Below are positions 7,072 to 14,751 of a stretch of DNA of 64,000 bases, piece after piece. The notes under the pieces are model-generated. The model was not told where the DNA came from. It ran no database searches and was given only the letters and a program-made list of their open reading frames with translations. This DNA comes from a virus. The stretch is from the IMG/VR virus record IMGVR_UViG_3300049846_000568, positions 1 through 64,000 of that record; one strand, written 5' to 3'. The number at the start of each line of letters is the position of its first letter. The stretch's first letter is position 1. The position numbers were made by a program, and so were the translations under genes.

Positions 7072-8337
7072 ATGTCTGATACCCCCGACGATCTCATCGC
7101 AGAAGAGGATATCCCCTTCTTTATGCTCGATGAGTGGACGAAGTGCTACATCGCGCTTGACTCTCTCGAAGATACCTGCAAGCACCTCGATGCTGCTGGT
7201 CTAGAGAACTACTACGTTCTCGCCATGGAGAAGCGTACGTTCGACTCCACCAACTCTGCTGGCGCAACCACGACTTCGGTGCGCTATAACCCGCAGGTGT
7301 TTGCGGTCAACACCACGATCTGTTACCGCGCGATCTCGCCAGTGGAGCACAAAGAAGTGCCGCTGGAGGAGATGGAGACTCGTGCGTCCTTTACCCTCCC
7401 AAGGATCCCCGCAGATATCGTCAATAGGCTTGACGATTTCTTCCGTCTGGTTGATCGCACTCACGGCACTGAATCTATCGTTCTACTTACCTTCGACCCG
7501 AATGCGGTCGATGAGGACGGTCGATGGAGCAGCGATGGCTGGGGTGTGCTTGTCCCCGACCAGGAGAACACCGCCACCGACTGCGAGTACGATCCAACAA
7601 GCGCCGCAGACAAGAAAGATGAGGACGTCTACATCGTAGGCTCGGTGCACAGCCATCCTCACATGAGCGCTTTCGCTTCGGGTACCGACCACAAGGATCA
7701 GAAGCACTTCGACGGTCTGCATATCACCTACGGTTGGCAGTCAAGCGTACAGAACGGCGCCACGCAGTATCATATCGAGCTGCAGATCAACGGCACGGTT
7801 TGGAGCCTCAAGCCCGAGCAGGTGTTTGAGTCTGAGCCCCCTCGTGTTCCTGACCCCTCCGTAGAGGAGTGGATGGCGAACGTCAAAAAAAAGACATACA
7901 GCACAGGGTACTCACGGCAGGGGAGCTCTCACAGCTCGCATGGGAGTACTACGGGTACATCTAGTCACCGCAGTGGCGGTTCTCTACAGCGAAGCATGCG
8001 CCTCCAGGAGATCAAGGGGCTTCCCACCGGTGCCCCCGACTGGAAGGAGAACATCCTCGTAGGACGCCTAAAAAGCACTACTGAAGAGGATTGCCCGTTC
8101 TGCAACCAGCCCCTGATCTCGCCGGACCGGACCAATCGTCTGTGCTCCGCATGCCACATGTACCTCGCAATGCCTGGCGAGACGGTCGAGGATGTGTTCA
8201 AGCAGCGCAGTGACGAGCAGCTCTACACCTGGGATATCGACCTCGAAGAGAACCCGACCAAGCCCATCGTGCTCTGGGAGCGCGACGTAGATGAGGCGAC
8301 CTTCACCAACGTCTACACCCCGGCGGGAAAAGACTAG
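7072..8337 (+). CDS. JAMM/JAB metalloprotease (deubiquitinase-like)
   Basis: Zinc isopeptidases of this family remove ubiquitin-like tags or trim their C-termini. The complete JAMM signature H-x-H-P-x6-S-x2-D is present: H193, H195, S203 and D206 (SVHSHPHMS ... SGTD). A C-terminal zinc ribbon follows (CPFC ... CSAC, about residues 342-365) after a serine/glycine-rich linker. The 0-frame ends at TAG 8335-8337, but the last sense codons form the slippery heptamer GGGAAAA (8325-8331), and the -1 frame is open without its own start codon. A 628-residue JAB/zinc fusion is therefore likely to be made too. Neighbours are E2-like, E1 and ubiquitin-like genes. Family assignment is strong. Confidence 0.88.
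   Translation: MSDTPDDLIAEEDIPFFMLDEWTKCYIALDSLEDTCKHLDAAGLENYYVLAMEKRTFDSTNSAGATTTSVRYNPQVFAVNTTICYRAISPVEHKEVPLEEMETRASFTLPRIPADIVNRLDDFFRLVDRTHGTESIVLLTFDPNAVDEDGRWSSDGWGVLVPDQENTATDCEYDPTSAADKKDEDVYIVGSVHSHPHMSAFASGTDHKDQKHFDGLHITYGWQSSVQNGATQYHIELQINGTVWSLKPEQVFESEPPRVPDPSVEEWMANVKKKTYSTGYSRQGSSHSSHGSTTGTSSHRSGGSLQRSMRLQEIKGLPTGAPDWKENILVGRLKSTTEEDCPFCNQPLISPDRTNRLCSACHMYLAMPGETVEDVFKQRSDEQLYTWDIDLEENPTKPIVLWERDVDEATFTNVYTPAGKD
8325..8331 (+). other. -1 programmed frameshift site GGGAAAA
   Basis: In the JAB frame the codons are GCG GGA AAA GAC TAG, so G-GGA-AAA fits the X-XXY-YYZ slippery rule exactly. A -1 slip continues as GGG AAA AGA CTA GGA and stays open for 208 more residues. A small hairpin (CTTCTC/GAGAAG, 8345-8360) and GGAGG (8337-8341) lie just downstream. 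The -1 frame has no ATG, GTG or TTG between its previous stop (TGA 8292) and TTG 8409. Confidence 0.72.
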
Positions 8338-8957
8338 GAGGCGTCTTCTCTACAGAGAAGGTAAACGGCGAAGAGCTAGGGTACTGCCCCACATGCTCAG
8401 CCGTTCTCTTGTCTGAGTATGAGCGAAGCCTCCCCAAATGCCCATACTGCGAGGCGCCTCTTAATGTGGAGGCAGGGTGGTACATCAAGTGCGAAAAATG
8501 CAATGCGCCACTCGAAATAGAATCTCCGATGTGCGAGAACTGCCACGAGATCTACTACGACGATTTCTGGACGAAATTCCTAGATGAATGGGATCCAGAG
8601 TTGGACCTTATCGACTTCGATGAGATGGAAGAGGTCGAAGTAGACTACACCAAGATGTACAAAGACTCTCACAACCTATGCTGCAATATGCCGCCTGAAC
8701 AGTGTGAATGTTTGCGTAAGGCAACATGGAACGACCTATACGACGTTGGTCTTGACTATGTCGAGCAGTACCAAGGAGATATGGATTCACCGTGTTGGCA
8801 GTGCAATAGGGTATGTGAAGCATCGTGTCCACCACTTCGAGTGTGGGCGCGCGAAGCAATCTTGGGCGCTAGAGATATCGGGAAGATATCTCCGTGTTCG
8901 GAGTTTGTTTCTTGGGATTCCGTTTCCGTTGGTCCAATACAGGACTACGAATACTGA
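8331..8957 (+). CDS. multi-zinc-ribbon domain, probable frameshift extension of JAB
   Basis: Read in the -1 frame relative to the JAB gene. It contains a chain of cysteine pairs: YCPTC, KCPYC, KCEKC, MCENC, then CCNM..CEC and CWQC..CEASC, separated by an acidic aromatic stretch (DEWDPELDLIDFDEMEE). These look like two or three zinc ribbons, loosely like RING or rubredoxin knuckles. The only in-frame start, TTG 8409, has no ribosome-binding site and would delete the first ribbon half (YCPTC), so fusion to JAB by frameshift is the better model. If RING-like, it could select substrates for tagging or de-tagging (inference). It ends 17 bases before the E1 gene. Confidence 0.7.
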   Translation, partial: RLGGVFSTEKVNGEELGYCPTCSAVLLSEYERSLPKCPYCEAPLNVEAGWYIKCEKCNAPLEIESPMCENCHEIYYDDFWTKFLDEWDPELDLIDFDEMEEVEVDYTKMYKDSHNLCCNMPPEQCECLRKATWNDLYDVGLDYVEQYQGDMDSPCWQCNRVCEASCPPLRVWAREAILGARDIGKISPCSEFVSWDSVSVGPIQDYEY

Positions 8958-8974
8958 TAGGATCAGACTAACCA

Positions 8975-9778
8975 ATGGCTGACAAGGCATATAGGTTCGT
9001 AGTGATTGGCGCAGGCGGCATCGGATCGTCCCTGTGCAATTACCTCGCGATGATGCTGGAGTACAAGGCACCATTTTCGGGCCTACTCATCGTAGATGGC
9101 GACACATTCGAACCAAAGAACAAAGAGCGCCAGCTCTTCAAGGAGTATGGCAACAAGGCTGAGTCTCTCGCAGCCGATCTCGCACCTCAATACTCCAAGA
9201 CCGCCATCATTCCCATTGGGAAGTGGGTGGTGGAGACGGTTCCAGAGGATGCGGAGAGCGATACTCTGATCACCGCCGCGAGCCTACTACAGGAGGGTGA
9301 CGTAATCTTCCCCGTAGTAGACAACTTCAAGGCACGTAAGCTCATCTTCGACGTTGCTTCCACCATGGACAACATCGATGTAATCTCTGCTGGTAATGAC
9401 GACGCGCTATTCTGTAGCATGTACCACTACCAGCGTCGAGATGGTAAGGATGTAACCATGCATCCGCGCCACCTTCACCCGGAGTATGAGAACCCACCGG
9501 ATCGAAACCCGGGTGAACTCAGCTGTCAGGAGCGAGCCGCTATCGAAGGCGGTACTCAGCTTCTGGCAGCAAATGTTGGAGCTACCGCACTCATCCTAGG
9601 AAAGGTGCAGACGGTAGTATTCGACGCAGCAGAGCGAGACGACGAGAATGAGGACTACCCAGACGAAACGTTCTGGCAGATGGACCAGGGTCTCGCCGCA
9701 TCGTTCAACCGTTCAGCTGAACAACTGGCGTCGGCGGAAGTCGAGGCTGGTACTCTTACAACTACAGGAGTAAGTTAA
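8975..9778 (+). CDS. thiF-like: E1-like activating enzyme (ThiF/MoeB fold)
   Basis: Adenylates the C-terminus of a ubiquitin-like protein and passes it to a cysteine. The 267 residues show the Rossmann nucleotide loop IGAGGIGSS (11-19), the ATP site D41-x-D43 with N49, R52 and Q53 (DGDTFEPKNKERQ), and VDN at 115-117. C184, in the segment PGELSCQER, sits where E1-like proteins of PRTRC-type systems have their conserved cysteine. There are no rhodanese or extra zinc domains, unlike housekeeping ThiF/MoeB. The ubiquitin-like gene starts one base after its stop, implying a functional pair. Family sure; the specific partner is inferred from adjacency. Confidence 0.9.
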   Translation: MADKAYRFVVIGAGGIGSSLCNYLAMMLEYKAPFSGLLIVDGDTFEPKNKERQLFKEYGNKAESLAADLAPQYSKTAIIPIGKWVVETVPEDAESDTLITAASLLQEGDVIFPVVDNFKARKLIFDVASTMDNIDVISAGNDDALFCSMYHYQRRDGKDVTMHPRHLHPEYENPPDRNPGELSCQERAAIEGGTQLLAANVGATALILGKVQTVVFDAAERDDENEDYPDETFWQMDQGLAASFNRSAEQLASAEVEAGTLTTTGVS

Positions 9779-9779
9779 T

Positions 9780-10037
9780 ATGGCTCAGGAAGCGCAGGGT
9801 AGCGCAGCACAGCAGGGCAGCCAGAACGCTCGCGTTCGTTACGGCGTCCACAACCGTCAGGGTGAACTGGCGGGTAAGAGCATTGCGCAGGTTCGCGCAG
9901 AGCTTGGTCGTCCTTGGCAGCTGCCAACGGATGCTTCGGCATTCAAGGGCACCGAGAAGCTTGATGAGGACTACGTCATCAAGCCCGGTGAGTCGATCGA
10001 GTTCCACCGTCGCCAGGGTGAGAAGGGTCTCGCCTGA
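9780..10037 (+). CDS. ubiquitin-like (beta-grasp) modifier protein
   Basis: 85 residues, start ATG 9780, one base after the E1 stop. After a disordered Q/A/S-rich N-terminus (1-16), the rest fits a small beta-grasp fold: beta strand (ARVRYGVHN), turn, amphipathic helix (SIAQVRAELG), then a final strand (SIEFHRRQ). The tail reads G80-E-K-G83-L-A. PRTRC-C ubiquitin-like proteins, as I remember them, end in a similar FRR..G-x-K-G. No terminal diglycine is present; removal of Leu-Ala by the neighbouring JAB enzyme would expose G83. Identified by tail, size and gene neighbours, because beta-grasp proteins have little sequence signature. Confidence 0.72.
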   Translation: MAQEAQGSAAQQGSQNARVRYGVHNRQGELAGKSIAQVRAELGRPWQLPTDASAFKGTEKLDEDYVIKPGESIEFHRRQGEKGLA

Positions 10038-10071
10038 AGCTCGGTAGGGCCTAACTAAGGTCCTGTAGGAG

Positions 10072-10103
10072 ATAGCCCCAGGGTGTTCGCGCCCTGGGGC
10101 TAT
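10072..10103 (+). terminator. strong hairpin after the ubiquitin-like gene
   Basis: ATAGCCCCAGGG (10072-10083) pairs perfectly with CCCTGGGGCTAT (10092-10103) around an 8-base loop. There is no T-run afterwards, so it may be an attenuator, an mRNA-stabilising structure or a factor-dependent terminator that protects the short upstream mRNA. Confidence 0.6.
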
Positions 10104-10133
10104 TCCTCAAATCCCGGTACTAGAACGCCCGGT

Positions 10134-10814
10134 ATGCCATTGAAGACTTCTCAGAAAATCTCATCTGTTGAGCGAGCCTGTAGGTTTGAAGGATGGGAGC
10201 CCAAGCAGAAGGCTAATCGGGCTGCAAGATCAAACTTTCCAGACATCATCTCTACCGGCTCGGCGGTTGGACTTTTGGGTCCCGCTGACGTACGGTTCTA
10301 TAGCTCCGTTGGTTATGAACAGGATCAAATAACCACCGTCGAGCGCGTTTACTTCCCCAATTACATCACACTGAAGAACGACTTGACCACGTGTGGATAC
10401 GGCGGAGTAAACGTTGTCAACGAAGACATCTTCGTTTACCTGTCTACTGTCAAAGACGGTAGCATTAGCGCTTTGTTCTTAGATCTCTTTGGTTTTGCAG
10501 ACCTGTGCTCCAATTCCAAAACAAAGTCTCGCAATGCTAATCTCGAACTCGTCTGCTCAAAGTTGGCCGACAACTTTCACCTGCAGTTCACGTACGAGAA
10601 CCAACGTTCTGCCCCCCTCTGGCAACAAAGGGCGAAAGAAGCCCTTATAGACCAGGACCGCTCCGTGTATGTCCTGCGAGTCTGCAAGAAGTTGTTAGAG
10701 AAAAGGGGCATTGAAGTAGACAACGGTATTACCTGTGAGTATTCCGGTCTACTTTCCGATGGGCGTCCTCAGAGAATGATCACGTCCTCTTTTGTTGGCC
10801 ACAAGGCTAACTAA
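10134..10814 (+). CDS. hypothetical protein, possibly SAM-methyltransferase-like
   Basis: 226 residues. I choose ATG 10134 because earlier in-frame starts fall in the hairpin. A glycine-rich segment (STGSAVGLLGP, about 42-52), an acidic strand end (TTVERV) and a strand ISALFLDLFG (about 121-130) are laid out like motifs I, II and IV of a class I methyltransferase, but the match is loose and no DPPY/NPPY is present. It lies inside the conjugation module, between the ubiquitin-like gene and the AAA+ gene. Treat the enzyme idea as a guess. Confidence 0.6.
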   Translation: MPLKTSQKISSVERACRFEGWEPKQKANRAARSNFPDIISTGSAVGLLGPADVRFYSSVGYEQDQITTVERVYFPNYITLKNDLTTCGYGGVNVVNEDIFVYLSTVKDGSISALFLDLFGFADLCSNSKTKSRNANLELVCSKLADNFHLQFTYENQRSAPLWQQRAKEALIDQDRSVYVLRVCKKLLEKRGIEVDNGITCEYSGLLSDGRPQRMITSSFVGHKAN

Positions 10815-10849
10815 CCCATATCAGTAACACAAGGATACACACAAACAAG

Positions 10850-11155
10850 ATGACCGATAAGCAGAGAGAGAAGGTATACGAGCTGATCGCTCAGGGTCTC
10901 ACGACTCCTCAGATCGTTAGCCGTATGCGTGGTAAGGTAACCCCAACTCAGGTTGCCGCATACCGTGCTCACTGGACTCTATCGAACTCCCCCAAGGTGT
11001 TCGAGGTTCAGGGTACCTTCATCGTAGAAGCAACTTCCAAGGAAGAGGCTCTTTCAGTGGCCAGCGCTCGCCGTGTACGCGGCACTCGCGTTCTGGACAG
11101 CTCGCTGAGCGCATCCGTCCTGCCATCTTCGCAGGCTGAGGGCTACCTGAGCTAA
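10850..11155 (+). CDS. small protein with predicted helix-turn-helix
   Basis: 101 residues; AAGGA lies 15-19 bases upstream of ATG 10850. Residues 5-30 (REKVYELIAQGLTTPQIVSRM) have the spacing of a helix-turn-helix similar to resolvase/sigma-like HTHs that begin with a pathway of 'Q-G-x-T-x-x-Q-I'. The second half is a beta-alpha-beta-like segment (FEVQGTFIVEATSKEEAL). It may be a DNA-binding regulator or a DNA-associated partner of the module. Not assignable to a family by eye. Confidence 0.62.
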   Translation: MTDKQREKVYELIAQGLTTPQIVSRMRGKVTPTQVAAYRAHWTLSNSPKVFEVQGTFIVEATSKEEALSVASARRVRGTRVLDSSLSASVLPSSQAEGYLS

Positions 11156-11171
11156 TCCCGGTCTTACATAG

Positions 11172-11201
11172 CTTGGGGGTTGCGATGGCGTAACCCCCAA
11201 G
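11172..11201 (+). terminator. intergenic hairpin
   Basis: CTTGGGGGTT (11172-11181) pairs with AACCCCCAAG (11192-11201) around a 10-base loop, between two unknown genes. No T-run follows. It could reduce read-through or protect a 3' end. Confidence 0.5.
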
Positions 11202-11238
11202 TGTACACTGGACAACATACACGAAGAATTGAGACGAT

Positions 11239-11775
11239 TTGGGATTAACAGAAGCAAGAATAACCGAGCTGCAAGAGACACTTCATGCCTTGTTGGGCCC
11301 CGAGCTTAACCAGGTTATTGATATGATGCGTCCAGGCAACGCTGCTTCTCCCTTCCTTGAAATACCTTCGGCCGATAAGGTGGATCTCCCACCCTCCGTT
11401 CTCGCTGATCTTGTAGCAAGAACATCTAATGCTTACGTACGTGCTGCCCGTCTCAATGGCATTGCCAGAGCGGAATATAAACTAGCCGAAGGTAACTACA
11501 AAAAGAAGCTCAAGCAGTCTGTTGGAACTGGCAGGAATCGCGAAGAACGCGAAGCCAATGCCATGGCAGCAGCCTCTGCTGAGTACGGAGCATATATGAC
11601 TCTTGAAGCAATTGTTGAGCTCTCTCAGGCCGCTGAGAACGCTGCTCGCATTGCATCAGAGTCAGCACGAAAGCTCTTGGACAAGGCGTCTGCTATGTAC
11701 ATGGGTTCTGCAAGAGAAGAGCATGGGAACCTTGGTCAGGGCACTTATGGTGGACGCGCAGGATCTTCATACTAA
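11239..11775 (+). CDS. helical coiled-coil-like protein, 178 aa
   Basis: TTG 11239 is the first usable start after an in-frame TGA at 11230; the ribosome-binding site is weak, so the start is uncertain. The protein is alanine/glutamate-rich and helical from about residue 55 to 155, including a long run of A-E-Y/A-A-R heptads, with a G/S-rich tail ending TYGGRAGSSY. No cysteines. It overlaps the next gene by one base (TAATG). Possibly a scaffold or adaptor for the AAA+ ATPase two genes on, which is inference from position only. Confidence 0.65.
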   Translation: MGLTEARITELQETLHALLGPELNQVIDMMRPGNAASPFLEIPSADKVDLPPSVLADLVARTSNAYVRAARLNGIARAEYKLAEGNYKKKLKQSVGTGRNREEREANAMAAASAEYGAYMTLEAIVELSQAAENAARIASESARKLLDKASAMYMGSAREEHGNLGQGTYGGRAGSSY

Positions 11776-12002
11776 TGGCACTTGGGTACTACGGAATCTA
11801 CAGAACGCGAAACTCAACAGCCTCGCTCTCCATCGCTACGGTTAAACAGGAGGAGAATAGTTTTCCTCCCGGCATTACCTACGGTGGGTTGCAGTATGCT
11901 CTCGTAAATGCAGTACAGGTTGCTACACCTGGCCAAGAACGTGCGTTTCAGCAATACTGCGAAGCGCATAACATCGAAACAGACGTAAACATTTACTATT
12001 AG
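11775..12002 (+). CDS. hypothetical protein, 75 aa
   Basis: Starts at ATG 11775, overlapping the upstream TAA by one base, and ends nine bases before the AAA+ ATPase gene. The sequence mixes beta-like and helical segments, with an N-terminal LGYYGIYRTRN and a single cysteine (YCEAHN). No motif recognised. Tight spacing indicates co-translation with the ATPase. Confidence 0.65.
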   Translation: MALGYYGIYRTRNSTASLSIATVKQEENSFPPGITYGGLQYALVNAVQVATPGQERAFQQYCEAHNIETDVNIYY

Positions 12003-12011
12003 GGGACTCTA

Positions 12012-13604
12012 GTGAGCCTTGTCGAGCACCTGAAGATCCGCACCCCCCTCGTGTGGGTTAACACTCCTGAGCCAAACCGGTATCAGGATGTTGTTATGCG
12101 GTTCTGCTCATCCGACCTTTATGCAATCGATCCCAAGCTCGGTTTTTCGATCTGGGATCGCAAGTCCAAGCAGTGGAAGCCGATCCTCTTTGAGATCGAG
12201 AACCCCGCCACCGGTGAGGTAATCGAGGCAGCCACCTTCGAGATGAGCTTAGCGATTGGTTATGTGCTGGACAATCCAGGCACCATGATCATTCACTTCG
12301 CTCACAAGGTAGCGGAAGAGATGTCGGGATTGTTCGCGTGGGTCTTTGGCGATTATCGCAAAGCTTTCCACCAGGACGACAAGGCTCTGCTGGGTCCTCA
12401 GTTCGTTCTGTTTAGCCACGGTGCAGATATCCCTCAGGATCTGACGCACCTGCTAACCGTAGTTGAGCCCGCTCTACCAACCAGCACCGAGCTTGCCGAA
12501 ATCGCCGCTCATGTTGAAGCTAGCATTGGCGAGCACCTCACCTCCGAGGTGGACCTTTCCAAGGTTGGTATGTGCGGTATGGGTCTGACTGAACCAGAGT
12601 TCATCCAGTCTTGCTTGTTGAGTGTGCGGGAGCGCAAAGCGCTTGATCCACAGTTCATCAACGAGTACAAGATGGCCAAGATCCGTGCTGGTGGTAACCT
12701 GGAGATCCGCCGTCCTGGCAGTGGTCTTGATAGCATCGGCGGTATGGACAACGCCAAGAAGATGATTCGGCACATCAAGTGGATGTGGGACAATGAAGCG
12801 GAAGCCCACGAGCTTGGCCTCGAGCCGCTACGACGAGTGCTGCTCGTTGGTGTTCCTGGCACTGGTAAGTCTGCGATCTGTGAGGCAACTGCCAAGGAGC
12901 TGGATCTCGATCTTGCTAAGACCGGCATTAGCCAGAGCCTGAACAAGTTCATCGGTCAGTCCGAAGAGAACATGCGTCAGGTCTTCCGCCAGATCCGTGC
13001 CCTTGCTCCTATCGTCTGCTGGATCGATGAGTTCGGTCGAGACGTCTCTCAGGGCAACTGGCAGGGCGATGGTGGTACCACCTCTCGCGTGCACGGAGAG
13101 TTCCTGACTGGTATTCAGGAGCTTCCCAAGAACGTCTTCCTTATGTGCGCCGCCAACCAAATCGGCCACGTCGCCCCCGAGATGCTTCGCGCAGACCGCT
13201 TCGACAAGATCCTCTTCGTCGGCTTCCCGACCAAGTTGGAGCGAGTCGAGATCTTCAAGATTCATCTAGGCGCATCCGCCAACGACTTCGACCTGGAGGC
13301 GCTCGCGGATAACTCTCCAATGTTCACCGGTGCAGAGATCAAGGCCCTCATCCGTGAGACCAAGAGCAATGTCCACATGGAAGAGCGCCGACCCATCACA
13401 ACCAAGGATCTTCTGGACTTCATTCCAAACATGAAGAACAGGATCTGGCTACGCCACCCCAATGAGGTTCGCGATATGTATATCCGAGCACTAGAAGACT
13501 GGGATTGGGCTTCAAGTGCCCAGCAGGGCGAAGCGGCACTAGTCATCGACGGCCGAGCTGGTCAAATCGTAACCAGCGGCAGGCACGCATACTCAGGATT
13601 CTAA
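12012..13604 (+). CDS. AAA+ ATPase, Ycf46-like
   Basis: 530 residues from GTG 12012 (GGGGA upstream). Residues 1-160 form an inactive-looking N-terminal domain of the Ycf46 type. The AAA+ module then has GVPGTGKS (Walker A, 280-287), WIDE (Walker B, 337-340), a sensor asparagine in CAANQ (about 380) and arginines R393/R396 (RADRFD) as candidate fingers, followed by a helical lid (about 410-460). Such ATPases unfold or remodel proteins. Inside a ubiquitin-like module it could extract or unfold tagged proteins, as Cdc48 or proteasomal ATPases do; that link is inferred. There is no FtsH-type protease domain and no proteasome gene nearby. Confidence 0.87.
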   Translation: MSLVEHLKIRTPLVWVNTPEPNRYQDVVMRFCSSDLYAIDPKLGFSIWDRKSKQWKPILFEIENPATGEVIEAATFEMSLAIGYVLDNPGTMIIHFAHKVAEEMSGLFAWVFGDYRKAFHQDDKALLGPQFVLFSHGADIPQDLTHLLTVVEPALPTSTELAEIAAHVEASIGEHLTSEVDLSKVGMCGMGLTEPEFIQSCLLSVRERKALDPQFINEYKMAKIRAGGNLEIRRPGSGLDSIGGMDNAKKMIRHIKWMWDNEAEAHELGLEPLRRVLLVGVPGTGKSAICEATAKELDLDLAKTGISQSLNKFIGQSEENMRQVFRQIRALAPIVCWIDEFGRDVSQGNWQGDGGTTSRVHGEFLTGIQELPKNVFLMCAANQIGHVAPEMLRADRFDKILFVGFPTKLERVEIFKIHLGASANDFDLEALADNSPMFTGAEIKALIRETKSNVHMEERRPITTKDLLDFIPNMKNRIWLRHPNEVRDMYIRALEDWDWASSAQQGEAALVIDGRAGQIVTSGRHAYSGF

Positions 13605-14197
13605 TGGAAGAAGCAACGCTCGAAACAGCAATACAAAACACAGAGGGTGGTAGCTTTGAGCAGCCACTCTACAAGGAGTGGTTCAAGACCAAGGCCGCTT
13701 CTGGATTCATCTCCATTACACCGTGGCGCACAGCTCGCAAGGTAGTGGTAGAGATCGGTAGCATTGGCGCAGACAATAGTGTTACTTCGGCAACGAAGTG
13801 CTATGTCGACGCCTTTGACCTGGCGCTGTACCTTCGTATGGTGACATTGGGTCGCGGCGACCTGCTCTACCCGAAGCGTCATGGTGTTTATTCTCCGGAG
13901 AGCTTCATTCAATTCGGCGGAAGTGCAGGAGCAACACCCATCGCTCGTGTCTTCAAGGTCGAATTTTGGGGAGCCAACTCTGAAAACATTGGCGACCCAA
14001 CTGGTTTCGCTTGGAAGTGTGGCCACTTCGACGGTACCGTTACCGACTCGGGTGCAATTCAGCCGAATTACTCCAAGCCTAGAAGTGGCGATAAGATCAA
14101 GCGGACCAGACTTCAGATGGCTGAGATCAGCAGTAAGATGGATCTGCTGCTGATAGGATGGGCTGCACAGGATCCAAACTGGTACCACAGTGACTGA
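13604..14197 (+). CDS. hypothetical protein, 197 aa
   Basis: ATG 13604 overlaps the ATPase TAA (TAATG). It is beta-rich, with segments such as ARKVVVEIGSIG, YVDAFDLALYLRMV and VFKVEFWGAN, and ends with a helical LLLIGWAAQDPNWYHSD. No cysteine motif or nucleotide-binding loop. Coupling to the AAA+ gene suggests a cofactor or substrate adaptor of that ATPase (inference). Family unknown to me. Confidence 0.68.
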   Translation: MEEATLETAIQNTEGGSFEQPLYKEWFKTKAASGFISITPWRTARKVVVEIGSIGADNSVTSATKCYVDAFDLALYLRMVTLGRGDLLYPKRHGVYSPESFIQFGGSAGATPIARVFKVEFWGANSENIGDPTGFAWKCGHFDGTVTDSGAIQPNYSKPRSGDKIKRTRLQMAEISSKMDLLLIGWAAQDPNWYHSD

Positions 14198-14498
14198 TGA
14201 TCTAGATGACGTAAGCGTATTACGCCGCGAACTACAGGGTGTTTTTGCTGAACTCGATAAGCGATTCACGCTTCTTGAGCAGATGCAGGAAGCCACTGAC
14301 CAGCAGATGGGCATGATTGTTGCCGCTTATGCGGAGATAGCAGCCATGTGCGACGCGCTAAGTGTAATCATGCGTCATTCAGATCCCGAGATCGCTGAAC
14401 GGTTTGATGAAGAACTGGCCAGCTCTCGAAAGAGGATGCTATCGGTGCTCGAAAGGATCAACCAGAGTGTGGAAGACGGAAGTACAACAACTTCCTAA
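14190..14498 (+). CDS. coiled-coil protein, 102 aa
   Basis: GTG 14190 lies within the end of the upstream gene. Nearly the whole protein is predicted helical, with heptads (LRRELQGVFAELDKRFTLLEQM, residues 11-32, shown by key positions L/L/F/L) and a second helix around 60-95. Ends in a polar S/T tail. It resembles small phage coiled-coil proteins of no known function. Confidence 0.62.
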   Translation: MTDDLDDVSVLRRELQGVFAELDKRFTLLEQMQEATDQQMGMIVAAYAEIAAMCDALSVIMRHSDPEIAERFDEELASSRKRMLSVLERINQSVEDGSTTTS

Positions 14499-14751
14499 CC
14501 CATGGAGAACTTGGCTTTCTGATACCGAATTGATAGGTCCTTCCTCGGGTGTGGCGGTATTGTATATACCCCACGCCCTGGAGGGATTATCTGACAGTTT
14601 CGAGTTTTGCGCGAAAGCGTGGGGCCTCGCCAAGTCTGTCCATCCAGACCTCAAGTCGTTGATTGTAAGCTCAGACGTGATTTATGGACTGGTCCTTGAA
14701 GGAACAGTTGTCTTATCGGATGTAAAGGTACATCATGGTCGACCTGACTAA
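14467..14751 (+). CDS. hypothetical protein, 94 aa
   Basis: GTG 14467 has AAAGGA about ten bases upstream and gives a 32-base overlap with the preceding gene; earlier starts lie deeper inside it. Alternating hydrophobic strands and helices (GVAVLYIPHAL, SLIVSSDVIYGLVLEG) suggest a small alpha/beta fold. It overlaps the next gene by 17 bases. No family recognised. Confidence 0.58.
   Translation: MWKTEVQQLPNPWRTWLSDTELIGPSSGVAVLYIPHALEGLSDSFEFCAKAWGLAKSVHPDLKSLIVSSDVIYGLVLEGTVVLSDVKVHHGRPD

Noticed and set aside
8787-9074. A - strand frame of 95 codons over the E1 start
   Set aside because: Antisense to clear + strand genes and without a start signal; a chance open frame.
12828-13265. A long - strand frame opposite the AAA+ gene
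   Set aside because: The + strand protein has Walker and arginine-finger motifs; the antisense frame is a GC-driven shadow.
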